Shown piece by piece: positions 15,301-24,091 of a stretch of 61,262 bases of DNA (positions within the stretch are counted from its first letter, which is position 1; the number at the start of each line of letters is the position of its first letter). This DNA is from Acidimicrobiales bacterium (GTDB lineage: Bacteria; Actinomycetota; Acidimicrobiia; Acidimicrobiales; Aldehydirespiratoraceae). Below the pieces are notes generated by a model. That model searched no databases. It had not been told where the DNA came from and worked only from the letters and a program-made list of their open reading frames with translations. The DNA lies in the NCBI GenBank assembly GCA_029247365.1, contig JAQWLJ010000063.1:1-61262 (forward strand). Reading direction: 5' to 3'. Both the position numbers and the translations under genes were made by a program.

Positions 15301-16102
15301 GAACGATTTCGACCTCTCCCATCGTTTTCGCGAGATGATCTTGGGCCTCGCGAATTTCACGCTCACCCGGAAGGAAGCACAAGATGTCGCCCGGTGTTTC
15401 GCGTAGCAAGGTACGAGCGGCCTGCTCGATGCCCTCGGTCGTGTCGAGCACCGGTGCATCGGGGTTATCGGGGTCGCCAAGCGGCTGGTATCGGACATCG
15501 ACCGGGTAGGTCCGACCCGACACAGCAATAATCGGTGCTTTGTCGAAGTGAGCCGAGAACTTCTCCGTGTCGATTGTGGCCGACGTGATGATCACCTTGA
15601 GGTCATTGCGGCGTTCGATCAGTTGGCGGAGGTAGCCGAGCAGGAAGTCGATGTTGAGCGTCCGCTCGTGCGCCTCGTCAATGATGATCGTGTCGTAGCG
15701 ACGGAGGTCGGGATCACGCTGCAGCTCGGCCAAGAGGATGCCGTCGGTCATCGTCTTCACGAGCGTTCGATCGCTCACCTCGTCGGTGAAGCGGACGGTA
15801 TAGCCAACGAGATCGCCGATGCTGGTGCTGAGTTCATCTGCGATACGAGCGGCGATCGATCGTGCCGCCAGACGGCGAGGCTGGGTGTGGCCGATCATCG
15901 CTTCGACACCGCGCCCGAGTTCGAGGCAGAACTTGGGGATTTGGGTGGACTTGCCAGAACCGGTCTCGCCCGCGATCACGACGACTTGGTGGTCGCGAAT
16001 CGCGCTGAGAATCTCCTCGCGGCGATCGGCGATCGGGAGGTCGGCCGGGTAGGTGATCTCAGACACGCTGGCACGGCGCTGCTCAACGAGGTCCCGGCGC
16101 AT
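12371..16102 (-). CDS. hrpA: HrpA-type DEAH-box ATP-dependent RNA helicase
   Basis: From ATG 16102 the product is 1243 residues. Motif I GETGSGKST is at 45-53, DEAH at 142-145, SAT at 174-176 and QRAGRCGRLGPG marks motif VI. The helicase-associated and OB domains follow, then a long C-terminal region of the kind found in HrpA. HrpA-type enzymes unwind RNA with ATP and, in E. coli, rescue collided ribosomes. The frame is open to 16213 and could add 37 residues. ATG 16102 is preferred because similarity to the family starts a few residues later. It is divergent from purL. Confidence 0.9.
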   Translation of the reverse strand: MRRDLVEQRRASVSEITYPADLPIADRREEILSAIRDHQVVVIAGETGSGKSTQIPKFCLELGRGVEAMIGHTQPRRLAARSIAARIADELSTSIGDLVGYTVRFTDEVSDRTLVKTMTDGILLAELQRDPDLRRYDTIIIDEAHERTLNIDFLLGYLRQLIERRNDLKVIITSATIDTEKFSAHFDKAPIIAVSGRTYPVDVRYQPLGDPDNPDAPVLDTTEGIEQAARTLLRETPGDILCFLPGEREIREAQDHLAKTMGEVEIVPLFARLSSAEQQRIFQSHRGRRVILSTNVAETSLTVPGIHAVIDTGTARISRFNRRTKVQRLPIEPISQASADQRAGRCGRLGPGICIRLYDESGFLDRPAFTEPEIQRTNLASVVLRMASLGLGDAESFPFVDPPDARAIRDGITLLEELDAIDPNHSGTDDWLTPLGAQLASIPIDPKLARMLLEADDHGCVTEVAIIVAGLSVQDPRLRPTGVGSGSAAERAAQLHARYTDESSDFVSWLLLWAHIKAERNERSGNSFRRMCRDEYLHVLRIREWEDVHRQLRQIAKDLGLRFNDNPAPPDAVHQALLSGLLAQVGFYDNEAKQYRGTRNARFVLAGRSALKRRTPSWVMAAELVETNQLRGRMVAPINPQWLERSASHLLRWEHSDPWWNDERGAAMCDERALLYGLPGVPNRQIHLHRVDPPLARELFIHHALVLGQWNRHYAFIAHNDQVLAEIAGFGDRLRRDIAVDEHILGAAFESRVPSDVVSVRHFDRWWKHKQRDHPGALDLSVNELLRGFDVNGIEACPEEWPWGNQSFRIDYLFDPAAPDDGITIEIPLEVLSRVDPASFTWLTPLLRRELVTELLRTLPKAARRPLVPIPETASAILPGLDPAGPPLIDQLTAAVNQRGSETNAQDFDPSGLAAHLRPHFRIVDAGEVLAEDNDLEVLKRYFLDQARALLHADSHDLEVTGATAWSFSRIPHTVSAEGLGQAVTSYPALVDEGETIGLRLFATADEQAEQMWLGARRLLSLARPPLGNVLRPLLTNEAKLIIVQSPYKGPQAWFEDCVVAALDQVMVDGGGPAWDDAGHAALVGRMRSDLPGHVREIARTATDVLDVSAVLSRRLTTTDNNVLAAAIADISAQQSQLVYDGFITAIGSERLADVGRYLRAALHRIDRLPDTIAKDRDRMRSVQSVEAEHAVLVDERGATAELEELAWDLQELRVSLFAQPIGVARQVSAKRIRSALETIRRS

Positions 16103-16360
16103 GGCACTAACCGTAGACAGGAAACCAGGGTGGCCGGTCCCGACGTCGTTGCGCACTTGCGCCCAACCCACGGTCATGAGCTCGCTGATAGTGACGCTGG
16201 GAGGCACCGTCACCCCGTCTGTGGGGGTTTGGCGACGCGACGCAGGACAATTCGGCCCGATCCACGCTGTTCAAGGGGATGGAAGCGTCACCGCATTTGC
16301 TGCTGCGTCGGAGAGGTGCGGAAAGCGTCGGAATGCCGCCCGCGCGTGGCGCCGCGGGTC

Positions 16361-16366
16361 TAGGTT
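16361..16366 (+). promoter_or_regulatory. -10 element TAGGTT, leaderless promoter of the purine operon
   Basis: TAGGTT ends 7 bases before ATG 16374 of purL. With transcription starting at the ATG there is no room for a riboswitch or attenuator leader. Control of the purine operon must then act at the promoter. Confidence 0.6.
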
Positions 16367-16373
16367 CCAACCA

Positions 16374-19178
16374 ATGACCGTGCGCATCGACGTCACCGCC
16401 CCCGATGACCCCCGAGGTGCCCATGTGGTTGCCAACGCCCCGCTGGTTGGAGTTGTGGCGTTGGCTGGTTGCCGGGTAACCCGGGTGCATCATGTGGAGG
16501 GCGATGTCACGGCCACCCAGATCGCCGAGCTGTGCGAGCAGGTGCTCGTCGACCCGGTAGTCGACTCGAGCATTGTTGACGGTGTGACGCCAGCCCAAGG
16601 TCGAGTTGTCGAGGTAGCGCTGATGCCAGGAGCCACCGACCCCGACGCTCGAGAACTTGAGCAGGCGGCCCGCAATCTGGGGCTTCCTGCGATCCGGGTT
16701 GTCACCGCTCGGCGCTACGACCTCATCGGCGAACTCTCCGACACCGATGTCGCCACCCTCACCCGTCGATTGCTTGCGAATGACACCATCGAGATTTCAA
16801 CCGAAGGAGAACTCCCAGCCGAGTTTGCTGGTGCGGCCGAAGCCGATGTCCGGGTGGACCTCGTTCCTCTGGACAGCTTGTCGGATGATGAGCTAGCCCA
16901 GCTCAGCCACGAGCGGGTGCTTTCGCTCGACCTCAGGGAGATGCAGGCCATCCAGGCGCACTTCGCAGCCGAAGGTCGGCATCCGCGCGACGCCGAGCTT
17001 GAGACGCTGGCCCAGACATGGTCCGAGCACTGCGTGCACAAGACATTCCGGGCCACGATCGATCTCACCCATACAGCGGCCGACGGGACAGTCACCAGGA
17101 CCCAACACGATGGGCTGCTGCCGGCACTGCGCGAAGTCACCGAGGAGCTTGATCCACCATGGCTTCGATCGGCGTTCGTCGACGACGCTGGCATTGTTGC
17201 CTTCGACGACGAATTCGATATCGCCTTCAAAGTCGAGACCCACAACCACCCGTCGGCGCTTGAGCCATTCGGTGGGGCCAATACCGGGGTGGGTGGAGTC
17301 GTTCGCGACGTTATCGGTGTGTCGGCTCGGCCGATTGCGTGCACCGACGTCCTCTGTTTTGGCCCGGCCGATCTGCCTGACGACCAACTGCCCACCGGCG
17401 TGCTGCACCCGCGCCGAATCCGCGACGGGGTGGTCGCCGGTATTGGCGACTACGGCAACAAACTCGGACTTCCGACAGTCAACGGCGCAGTGCTGTACCA
17501 CGAGGGCTACACGGCCAACCCGCTTGTGTACTGCGGGGCGCTTGGCATCCTGCCGCACGGCTCGCACCCCACCAAGCCAGAAGTCGGCGATCGCATCATC
17601 TCGCTCGGTGGGCGGGTGGGCCGCGACGGCATTCATGGTGCGACCTTCTCATCGGCTGGAATGGACGCATCCACGGTTGACCATGTCGGCTCTGCGGTAC
17701 AGATTGGCGACCCGATCACCGAAAAGGGTCTTATCGAGGTCATCGAGCGGGCGCGCGACGCCCATCTCTACAACGCCATCACCGACTGCGGCGCTGGAGG
17801 CTTCTCGTCGTCGGTCGGCGAGATGGGGGAGGATCTGGGTGTCGATGTCGATCTGTCGGCTGTGCCGCTCAAATACCCCGGGCTACAACCCTGGGAGATC
17901 TGGTTGAGCGAGGCCCAGGAGCGAATCGTGATAGCGGTACCGCCGGCCAAACTCCACATGCTCCGAGATTTGTGCGGCGCGTGGGATGTTGAGGTCACCG
18001 ATCTTGGCACATTCACCGGCAGTGAGCGTCTCGTGGTGCGCTACGGCGACACCCCCGTGGTCGATGTGCCGATGGCCTTCCTCCACGATGGCATCCCGCG
18101 TCGCGAGATGGACGCCGCATGGGCTGATTCAGCACCGACCGACGTGGTCGTACCCGCGATCGGCGTGTCACACGTCCTCCGGCTGCTTGCACACCCGAAC
18201 GTGGCCTCGAAAGAAGACATCATTCGCCGTTACGACCACGAAGTTCGCGGCGGCACCGTGGTGCGTCCCTATGTCGGCCCCGAGGCCGACGGTCCAGCCG
18301 ACGCTGCGGTCCTGAAGCCACTCGGTACCGCCGGAACGAAGGCGGTCGTTCTCAGCAACGGCATCTGTCCATCCGTCGGGCGCCACGATCCCTATGCGAT
18401 GGCATTGCTCGCAATGGACGAGGCGGTCCGGAACCTCGTTGCGGTTGGCGGCGATCCCGATCAGGTCGCCGTGCTCGACAACTTCTGCTGGGGTGACCCC
18501 ACGAAATCCGACCGGCTCGGCTCGCTTGTCCGGGCGGTGCAGGGTTGCACGGAAGGCGCCCGCCGCTACTCGATGCCGTTCATCTCCGGCAAGGACAGCT
18601 TGTTCAACGAGTTCGACGGTGAAGCGATTCCCGGCACTCTGCTCATCTCGGCACTCGGGCTCGTGCCCGATCTGCACCGTGCGATCGACTCGGCTGGGAT
18701 GGCCGACGGCGACGATGTGTGGCTCGTTGGCGAGCATCAGAGAGCGCTGGGTGGATCGTTGGCGTCCGACGAGTTCAATCTGGGCGCCACCGACGTTCCC
18801 ACTCCGCTTCACGACCCCTTGCCGCGCTACCGAGCGATCCACGCTGCGATTGCTTCGGGACTGATCTCTGCCGCCCACGACTGTTCCGACGGCGGCCTAG
18901 CGGTAGCTGTTGCCGAGATGGCGATCGCGGCCCGGCTCGGGGTCACCATCAATGTGCCTGCCGACGGGTTCGACCCAGCGACGGCGCTGGTCAACGAGGC
19001 ACCGGGTCGGCTTGTGCTCACGGCCAGCGTAGCGGAACGCCCAGCCGTGGCAGCGATGCTCGGTGAGCACGGCCGCCGGATTGGGTCGGTGACAGGTGAT
19101 ACGTCGGTCACCCTGGGCGAGGTGGTGGTGCCGCTTGACCAAGCTGTCGCCGCAAGCACGAAGGGACTTGTCGGATGA
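16374..19178 (+). CDS. purL: Phosphoribosylformylglycinamidine synthase PurL with N-terminal PurS-like region
   Basis: This 934-residue protein is longer than standalone PurL (about 740). The first 130 or so residues appear to carry two PurS-like repeats: VRIDVTAPDDPRGAHVVANA onward, and VEVALMPGATDPDARELEQA followed by RRYDL. The synthetase follows, with TWSEHCVHKTFRA, FKVETHNHPSALEPFGGANTG, GDRIISLGGRVGRDGIHGATFSS, DCGAGGFSSSVGEMG, and in the second half FISGKDSLFNEF and AHDCSDGGLAVAVAEMA. It converts FGAR and ammonia from PurQ to FGAM using ATP. No separate purS is seen. The start is ATG 16374, and the stop overlaps purQ by 4 bases. Confidence 0.93.
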   Translation: MTVRIDVTAPDDPRGAHVVANAPLVGVVALAGCRVTRVHHVEGDVTATQIAELCEQVLVDPVVDSSIVDGVTPAQGRVVEVALMPGATDPDARELEQAARNLGLPAIRVVTARRYDLIGELSDTDVATLTRRLLANDTIEISTEGELPAEFAGAAEADVRVDLVPLDSLSDDELAQLSHERVLSLDLREMQAIQAHFAAEGRHPRDAELETLAQTWSEHCVHKTFRATIDLTHTAADGTVTRTQHDGLLPALREVTEELDPPWLRSAFVDDAGIVAFDDEFDIAFKVETHNHPSALEPFGGANTGVGGVVRDVIGVSARPIACTDVLCFGPADLPDDQLPTGVLHPRRIRDGVVAGIGDYGNKLGLPTVNGAVLYHEGYTANPLVYCGALGILPHGSHPTKPEVGDRIISLGGRVGRDGIHGATFSSAGMDASTVDHVGSAVQIGDPITEKGLIEVIERARDAHLYNAITDCGAGGFSSSVGEMGEDLGVDVDLSAVPLKYPGLQPWEIWLSEAQERIVIAVPPAKLHMLRDLCGAWDVEVTDLGTFTGSERLVVRYGDTPVVDVPMAFLHDGIPRREMDAAWADSAPTDVVVPAIGVSHVLRLLAHPNVASKEDIIRRYDHEVRGGTVVRPYVGPEADGPADAAVLKPLGTAGTKAVVLSNGICPSVGRHDPYAMALLAMDEAVRNLVAVGGDPDQVAVLDNFCWGDPTKSDRLGSLVRAVQGCTEGARRYSMPFISGKDSLFNEFDGEAIPGTLLISALGLVPDLHRAIDSAGMADGDDVWLVGEHQRALGGSLASDEFNLGATDVPTPLHDPLPRYRAIHAAIASGLISAAHDCSDGGLAVAVAEMAIAARLGVTINVPADGFDPATALVNEAPGRLVLTASVAERPAVAAMLGEHGRRIGSVTGDTSVTLGEVVVPLDQAVAASTKGLVG

Positions 19179-19963
19179 GTACCCCACCCGTCCTGATTCC
19201 ACATGCCTCGGGTACGAACCGAGATGAGGAGGCTGCCCAGGCGATCCGGCTCGCAGGGGGCATGCCAACCATCGCCCACGTCAACGAGCTACGAAGCGGC
19301 GAGGTGAGGATCGCCGACTATGCGGCGATTCTGCTGCCCGGTGGGTTTAGCTATGGCGACGCGCTGGGAGCCGGCGGACGTTTTGCGCTTGAGCTCCGCA
19401 CCTGGTTTGCCGACGAACTGGCCGCTGCGGCTGCGGCGGGCAAGCCGATGCTCGGCATCTGCAATGGCTTCCAAGTACTGGTAAAGGCTGGGTTGTTGCC
19501 CGGGCCGATGGGTAAACCCCGCTCGGTCACTCTCACCGAGAATGCCGAGGGGCGCTTCGAGTGTCGTTGGGTGACGCTCAGGATCGAAGCATCGTGCCGG
19601 AGTGGCTGGCTCGGGTCGGTGGGCGGCACCACGATCCGGTGTCCGATTGCCCACGGTGAGGGTCGCGTGGCCGTCGCCGATGCGGCCACCGCCGATCGGC
19701 TCGAAGACGGCCTGGTGGCGTTTCGTTACCTTGCCGATGGCACGCGGCCGACCTCGAGCCACCCCAATGCTGCCAGCGGTGCCTACCCTGCCAACCCCAA
19801 CGGTTCGGTCAACGATATTGCGGGGATCTGCGACGAGCAGGGCACCATCGTCGGCTTGATGCCCCACCCCGAAGATCATGTCCTGGCCTGGCAGCGGCCC
19901 TCGGGCCCCGAGGGGGGCTCCGGACTTCCCCTGTTCGAGGCGTTCGTCGCTGGCGCCCGATGA
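19175..19963 (+). CDS. purQ: FGAM synthase glutaminase subunit PurQ
   Basis: This 262-residue class I glutamine amidotransferase carries the nucleophile in GICNGFQ (Cys96), the LLPGGFSYGDALGAG strand-turn, and the His/Glu pair in PHPEDH near residue 231. It supplies ammonia from glutamine to PurL. ATG 19175 overlaps the purL stop (ATGA), implying translational coupling, and its own stop overlaps purC the same way. Confidence 0.95.
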   Translation: MSTPPVLIPHASGTNRDEEAAQAIRLAGGMPTIAHVNELRSGEVRIADYAAILLPGGFSYGDALGAGGRFALELRTWFADELAAAAAAGKPMLGICNGFQVLVKAGLLPGPMGKPRSVTLTENAEGRFECRWVTLRIEASCRSGWLGSVGGTTIRCPIAHGEGRVAVADAATADRLEDGLVAFRYLADGTRPTSSHPNAASGAYPANPNGSVNDIAGICDEQGTIVGLMPHPEDHVLAWQRPSGPEGGSGLPLFEAFVAGAR

Positions 19964-20931
19964 GTCTTGATCTCGAACCCGCGCTTGCTCACCCGTTCAC
20001 GGGGGTCGATGCCGCAGCGGTCGCAGCGCTCGGCCCACTCGTCGTCGGCAAGGTCCGCGACATCATCGATCTCGGCGACACGATCGCCCTGATCGCCACC
20101 GACCGCATCTCCGCCTTCGACCACGTCTTGGGTGCGGTGCCGTATCGAGGGCAGGTCCTCAATGAGTTGGCGGCGTGGTGGTTCGAACGCATCGCCGACC
20201 TCGTTCCGTCGCACGTCGTGAGCGTCCCCGACGCCAACGTGACGCTCGGTAAGAAGTGCACGACGCTGCCCGTGGAGGTCGTCGTTCGCGGTCAGTTGTC
20301 GGGCTCGACGTCGACGGCTTTGTGGACTGCGTACGCGGCGGGGGAGCGGACGATCTATGGAATCGACTTTCCTGACGGCATGCAGAAGAACGATCCGCTG
20401 CCCGAGGCGATCATCACGCCTACGACCAAAGCCGAGCAGGGCGGCCACGACGAACCGATCACCGAGGCCGACATCGTGGCGGACAACCTTGTCGATGGAG
20501 CGCTGTGGGAGCAGGTGCGTACGGTCGCGCTCGCCGTCTTCGAGCGAGGGCGTGACGTTGCGGCCGATGCTGGCCTGGTGCTCGTCGACACCAAATACGA
20601 GTTTGGGCTCGACGCCGACGGCGTACTCACGATCATCGACGAAGTGCACACGCCGGACTCGTCTCGTTACTGGCGGGCGTCAACGGTCGACGAACGGCTG
20701 GCAGCGGGCGAGGAGCCCGAGAACCTCGATAAGGAGTATGTGCGACTCGCGTACGTGCGGAACGGCTATGACAAGCTCTCCGATCCGTGGCCGTTGCCCG
20801 AGTCGCTCGCAGTCGAGGCCGCTGGCATTTACCGGGAGACGTACACAGCGCTCACTGGTCGCTCGTTCACGCCCGCTTCGTACCCGGCCGCCGAGCGAGT
20901 AGTCGCTGCGCTGCATGCCGTTGTCGACTGA
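19960..20931 (+). CDS. purC: SAICAR synthase
   Basis: This 323-residue protein carries KVRDIIDLGDTIALIATDRISAFD, VVRGQLSGSTSTALW and LVDTKYEFGLDADG followed by DEVHTPDSSRYW. These are the ATP- and substrate-binding blocks of PurC. It joins CAIR and aspartate to give SAICAR. It is of the longer type, near 300-320 residues, also found in actinobacteria and yeast Ade1, rather than the roughly 240-residue E. coli form. ATGA overlap with purQ. A 93-base gap follows before purE, the only real gap in the operon. Confidence 0.95.
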   Translation: MSLDLEPALAHPFTGVDAAAVAALGPLVVGKVRDIIDLGDTIALIATDRISAFDHVLGAVPYRGQVLNELAAWWFERIADLVPSHVVSVPDANVTLGKKCTTLPVEVVVRGQLSGSTSTALWTAYAAGERTIYGIDFPDGMQKNDPLPEAIITPTTKAEQGGHDEPITEADIVADNLVDGALWEQVRTVALAVFERGRDVAADAGLVLVDTKYEFGLDADGVLTIIDEVHTPDSSRYWRASTVDERLAAGEEPENLDKEYVRLAYVRNGYDKLSDPWPLPESLAVEAAGIYRETYTALTGRSFTPASYPAAERVVAALHAVVD

Positions 20932-21024
20932 CCGAAAAACTGGCGCGATTTCGTATCCCACGCGCGCCTCGCTGGCTGCGCGAGGATGCAGACTGGAGCG
21001 GGCTTCCGGAGAGGATCGGGTTCC

Positions 21025-21516
21025 GTGGCAGACGATCCGCAAGTTGGCGTGATCATGGGCAGCGACTCCGACTGGGAGACGATGCGCCGCGCCGCGGATG
21101 TCCTCGATCAGTTCGGTATCGCCCATGAGGCTCTCGTGGTCTCAGCTCATCGAACCCCCGACTGGATGGTCGAATACGCCGAGACTGCCGAGGAACGGGG
21201 GCTTGAGGCCATCGTCGCAGGAGCTGGCGGTGCAGCTCACTTGCCTGGCATGGTCGCTGGCCACACGATCGTCCCCGTTGTGGGGGTCCCGATCAAGAGT
21301 CGCTCTCTCAATGGCATGGACTCGCTGCTCTCCATTGTGCAGATGCCCGGCGGCGTACCGGTGGCCACCATGGCAATCGGTAATGCCGGGGCCACGAACG
21401 CCGGGTTGTTCGTTGTCGCGATGCTCGCCCGTCATGATGAGTCGTTGGCCAGAGCCCTCAGAGACTTTCGAGCCGACCGAGCAGCGCAGGTCCGATCGAT
21501 CGAACTCGACCGCTGA
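21025..21516 (+). CDS. purE: N5-CAIR mutase
   Basis: This 163-residue class I PurE carries VGVIMGSDSDWETMRRAADV, VVSAHRTPDWM, IAGAGGAAHLPGM-like AGAGGAAHLPGMVAGH, and IKSRSLNGMDSLLSIVQMP. It moves the carboxyl group of N5-CAIR to C4. GTG 21025 is chosen: GGAGAGG lies 10 bases upstream and family similarity begins at VADDPQVGV. The ATG at 20986 would add 13 atypical residues. Confidence 0.93.
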   Translation: MADDPQVGVIMGSDSDWETMRRAADVLDQFGIAHEALVVSAHRTPDWMVEYAETAEERGLEAIVAGAGGAAHLPGMVAGHTIVPVVGVPIKSRSLNGMDSLLSIVQMPGGVPVATMAIGNAGATNAGLFVVAMLARHDESLARALRDFRADRAAQVRSIELDR

Positions 21517-21520
21517 CCTG

Positions 21521-22663
21521 ATGCCCTCCGCTCCGCTCGACCCTGGCAGCACCATCGGAATCGTGGGAGGTGGACAACTTGGCCGCATGCTTGCTCAGGT
21601 GGCCCGCCAGCACGGCTACGGCGTCGCTGTGTTCACCGGCGGTGGCTCTGGCTCGCCGGCTGGTGTGCTTGCCGACCATGAGTTCTCGGGGTCCTTCGAC
21701 GACGCTGACGAGGTCGCGGCCTTCCTGGAGATGGTTGATGTACTGACGTGGGAGTTCGAGAATGTCGACGTTGCCCTGGCCGACGCCGCCGAGGCCGCCG
21801 GTGTGCCCGTGCGGCCGTCGGGCTCGATCATCGCTGCAGCGCAGGACCGCAACCTCGAAAAGCAAGCGCTCACCGCCGCTGGTGTTCGTGTCGCCGCGTG
21901 GCGGGGGGCCGAAACTGCCACCGAACTCGAAAACGCAGTCGCGGAGTTGGGCCTGCCGGTGATCGCCAAGACAGCCCGGTTTGGCTACGACGGCAAGGGC
22001 CAGGTCCGGATCGACGACCCGGCCGACGTGGCCGCAGCATGGGAGAAACTTGGCGGCGCCCGCCTCGTTGTCGAGTCGGTGATTTCGTTTGACCGTGAGC
22101 TCAGTGTGGTGGTTGCTCGCAGCGTCGACGGCACGGTGGTCGACCACGGGGCAATGGAAAATACGCACATCAATCACATCATCGACACCACGGTGGTTCC
22201 GGCTATGGTCGACGACGCGACTGCCGAGGCCGCTCGCAAGACAGCTCACCTGGTTGCCGAAGGGCTCGGTCTCGTCGGTGTGTTGTGCGTCGAGTTGTTC
22301 GACACCGCCGACGGAATCATTGTCAACGAGATCGCACCTCGGCCCCACAACAGCGGTCACTGCACGATCGAGGCCGCAGCGGCCGGACAGTTCGAGCAGC
22401 AACTCCGCGCGGTCACAGGTATGCCCCTCGGCGACGGCTCATGCCAACCGGCAGCGATGGCACAGATTCTCGGTGATCTTTGGGCAGCCGGTGAGCCCGA
22501 CTGGTCGGCCATGCTGGACCAGCGTGATGTGCATCTGCACCTGTACGGAAAGAGCGAGGCCCGACCGGGCCGCAAGATGGGGCACCTCACCTGTGTGAGC
22601 GATGACCCCGCACATGCACTCCAACGAGTGCTCGAGGCGCGCAACGCGCTCACTGGACGGTGA
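21521..22663 (+). CDS. purK: N5-CAIR synthetase
   Basis: This 380-residue ATP-grasp enzyme carries TIGIVGGGQLGRMLAQVARQ at the N-terminus, FGYDGKGQVRI, and EIAPRPHNSGHCTIEA with the Mg/ATP residues. It carboxylates AIR to N5-CAIR with bicarbonate and ATP. It works with PurE, whose gene ends 4 bases upstream. ATG 21521 is the family start; the frame is open far upstream inside purE but that part is a shadow. Confidence 0.94.
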   Translation: MPSAPLDPGSTIGIVGGGQLGRMLAQVARQHGYGVAVFTGGGSGSPAGVLADHEFSGSFDDADEVAAFLEMVDVLTWEFENVDVALADAAEAAGVPVRPSGSIIAAAQDRNLEKQALTAAGVRVAAWRGAETATELENAVAELGLPVIAKTARFGYDGKGQVRIDDPADVAAAWEKLGGARLVVESVISFDRELSVVVARSVDGTVVDHGAMENTHINHIIDTTVVPAMVDDATAEAARKTAHLVAEGLGLVGVLCVELFDTADGIIVNEIAPRPHNSGHCTIEAAAAGQFEQQLRAVTGMPLGDGSCQPAAMAQILGDLWAAGEPDWSAMLDQRDVHLHLYGKSEARPGRKMGHLTCVSDDPAHALQRVLEARNALTGR

Positions 22664-22666
22664 TCC

Positions 22667-24091
22667 ATGTACCAGACCGATGATCAACCCAAGGAAGAGT
22701 GTGGTGTCATCGGCATCCACGCGCCCGGCCGAGATGCCGCCCGCCTCGGGTTCTTCGCTCTCTACACGCTGCAACATCGTGGCCAGGAAGCGGCCGGCAT
22801 TGCGTCGGTCGACGATGGGGTCGCCCACATCCACAAGGGCCAAGGGCTTGTGTCAGCGGTGTTCAACGAGGACAACCTGTCGACGTTGAAGGGTGACTTC
22901 GCGATCGGGCACACCCGATACAGCACGACCGGCAGCTCGGGGCTGCGTAATGCCCAGCCGTACATGATCGAGACGATCGACGGGCCATTCGGCCTTGCCC
23001 ACAATGGCAACCTCGTCAACGCCAATATCCTTCGGCGCCAGCTTCTCGAGCGCGGTGTGGGCCTGCAGACATCGTCGGACACCGAGGTGATGGTCCACCT
23101 GCTCACCGCTGGCAGCGGCGACTGGACCAATCGAATCAAGACGCTGATGGCACAGGCTGAGGGTGCCTTTGCCCTCACAATCCTTACCAGCAACGCCGTC
23201 TACGGCGTACGTGACCCGTGGGGATTTCGGCCGTTGGTTGTCGGCCAGTTCGACGATGGTTACCTGCTTGCATCGGAGACCTGCGCCTTCTCGGCGATCG
23301 GCGCCGAACTTGTGCATGAAGTCCAGCCGGGGGAGATCGTTCGGCTCGATGACGCGGGATACCACGTCGAGCAAGGGGCGGTGCCGAAGCAAAAGGCGTT
23401 CTGCACGTTCGAGGAGATCTACTTTTCCCGGCCCGATTCGATCCATCACGGCAAGCTGGTTCACAGCACCCGCCAGAACCTTGGGCGCGAACTCGCCCGG
23501 GAAGCGCCGGTTGACGCTGACCTCGTTGTTCCCGTGCCCGACTCGGGCACGCCGCACGCAGTGGGGTTCGCTCAAGAAGCGGGCATTCCGTACACCGAGG
23601 GCCTCATTAAGAACCGATACGTCGGCCGGACCTTCATCGAGCCGACGCAACGGCTGCGTGAAACCGGCGTACGCATGAAGTTCAACCCGCTCGGCGACAA
23701 CCTGCGCGGAAAGCGGGTCGTCATGGTCGATGACTCGATCGTGCGCGGCACCACATCGGGCCCACTCGTGCAGATGTTGCGTGATGCGGGAGCAACTGAG
23801 GTGCACGTCCGTGTGGCCTGCCCGGCCATCACCGACCCCTGCTACATGGGCGTCGATATGGCGAGCCGCGAAGATCTCATCGCTGGGCACAAGAGCATCC
23901 CCGAGATCTGTGAGCACATCGGCGCCGACTCGCTGGCCTTCTTGTCAATCGATGCGATGATGCGGGGCCTCGACGCGGACGACGGGTTCTGTAATGCCTG
24001 CTTCACCGGAGTGTATCCATTCGAGTCCGAGCGGTTTGTGCAACTGACGCTCAACTCCAAAGAGCAGTTCGCGAACGTCTGGGGCGACTGA
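22667..24091 (+). CDS. purF: Amidophosphoribosyltransferase
   Basis: This 474-residue enzyme makes phosphoribosylamine from PRPP and glutamine, the first committed purine step. A short propeptide (MYQTDDQPKEE) precedes the likely nucleophile Cys12 of CGVIGIHAPGRD, so it is processed as in the Bacillus type. VVMVDDSIVRGTTSG is the PRPP-binding loop. Cysteines in AFCTFEEIYFSRPDS, DPCYMG and FCNACFTGVYPFE match the four [4Fe-4S] ligands of the Bacillus enzyme. ATG 22667 follows purK by 3 bases, and its stop overlaps purD by 1 base (TGATG). Confidence 0.95.
   Translation: MYQTDDQPKEECGVIGIHAPGRDAARLGFFALYTLQHRGQEAAGIASVDDGVAHIHKGQGLVSAVFNEDNLSTLKGDFAIGHTRYSTTGSSGLRNAQPYMIETIDGPFGLAHNGNLVNANILRRQLLERGVGLQTSSDTEVMVHLLTAGSGDWTNRIKTLMAQAEGAFALTILTSNAVYGVRDPWGFRPLVVGQFDDGYLLASETCAFSAIGAELVHEVQPGEIVRLDDAGYHVEQGAVPKQKAFCTFEEIYFSRPDSIHHGKLVHSTRQNLGRELAREAPVDADLVVPVPDSGTPHAVGFAQEAGIPYTEGLIKNRYVGRTFIEPTQRLRETGVRMKFNPLGDNLRGKRVVMVDDSIVRGTTSGPLVQMLRDAGATEVHVRVACPAITDPCYMGVDMASREDLIAGHKSIPEICEHIGADSLAFLSIDAMMRGLDADDGFCNACFTGVYPFESERFVQLTLNSKEQFANVWGD

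Noticed and set aside
16103-16373. Purine riboswitch or PurR-type leader before purL
   Set aside because: TAGGTT 7 bases before the ATG implies no leader, and no purine-aptamer fold was seen.
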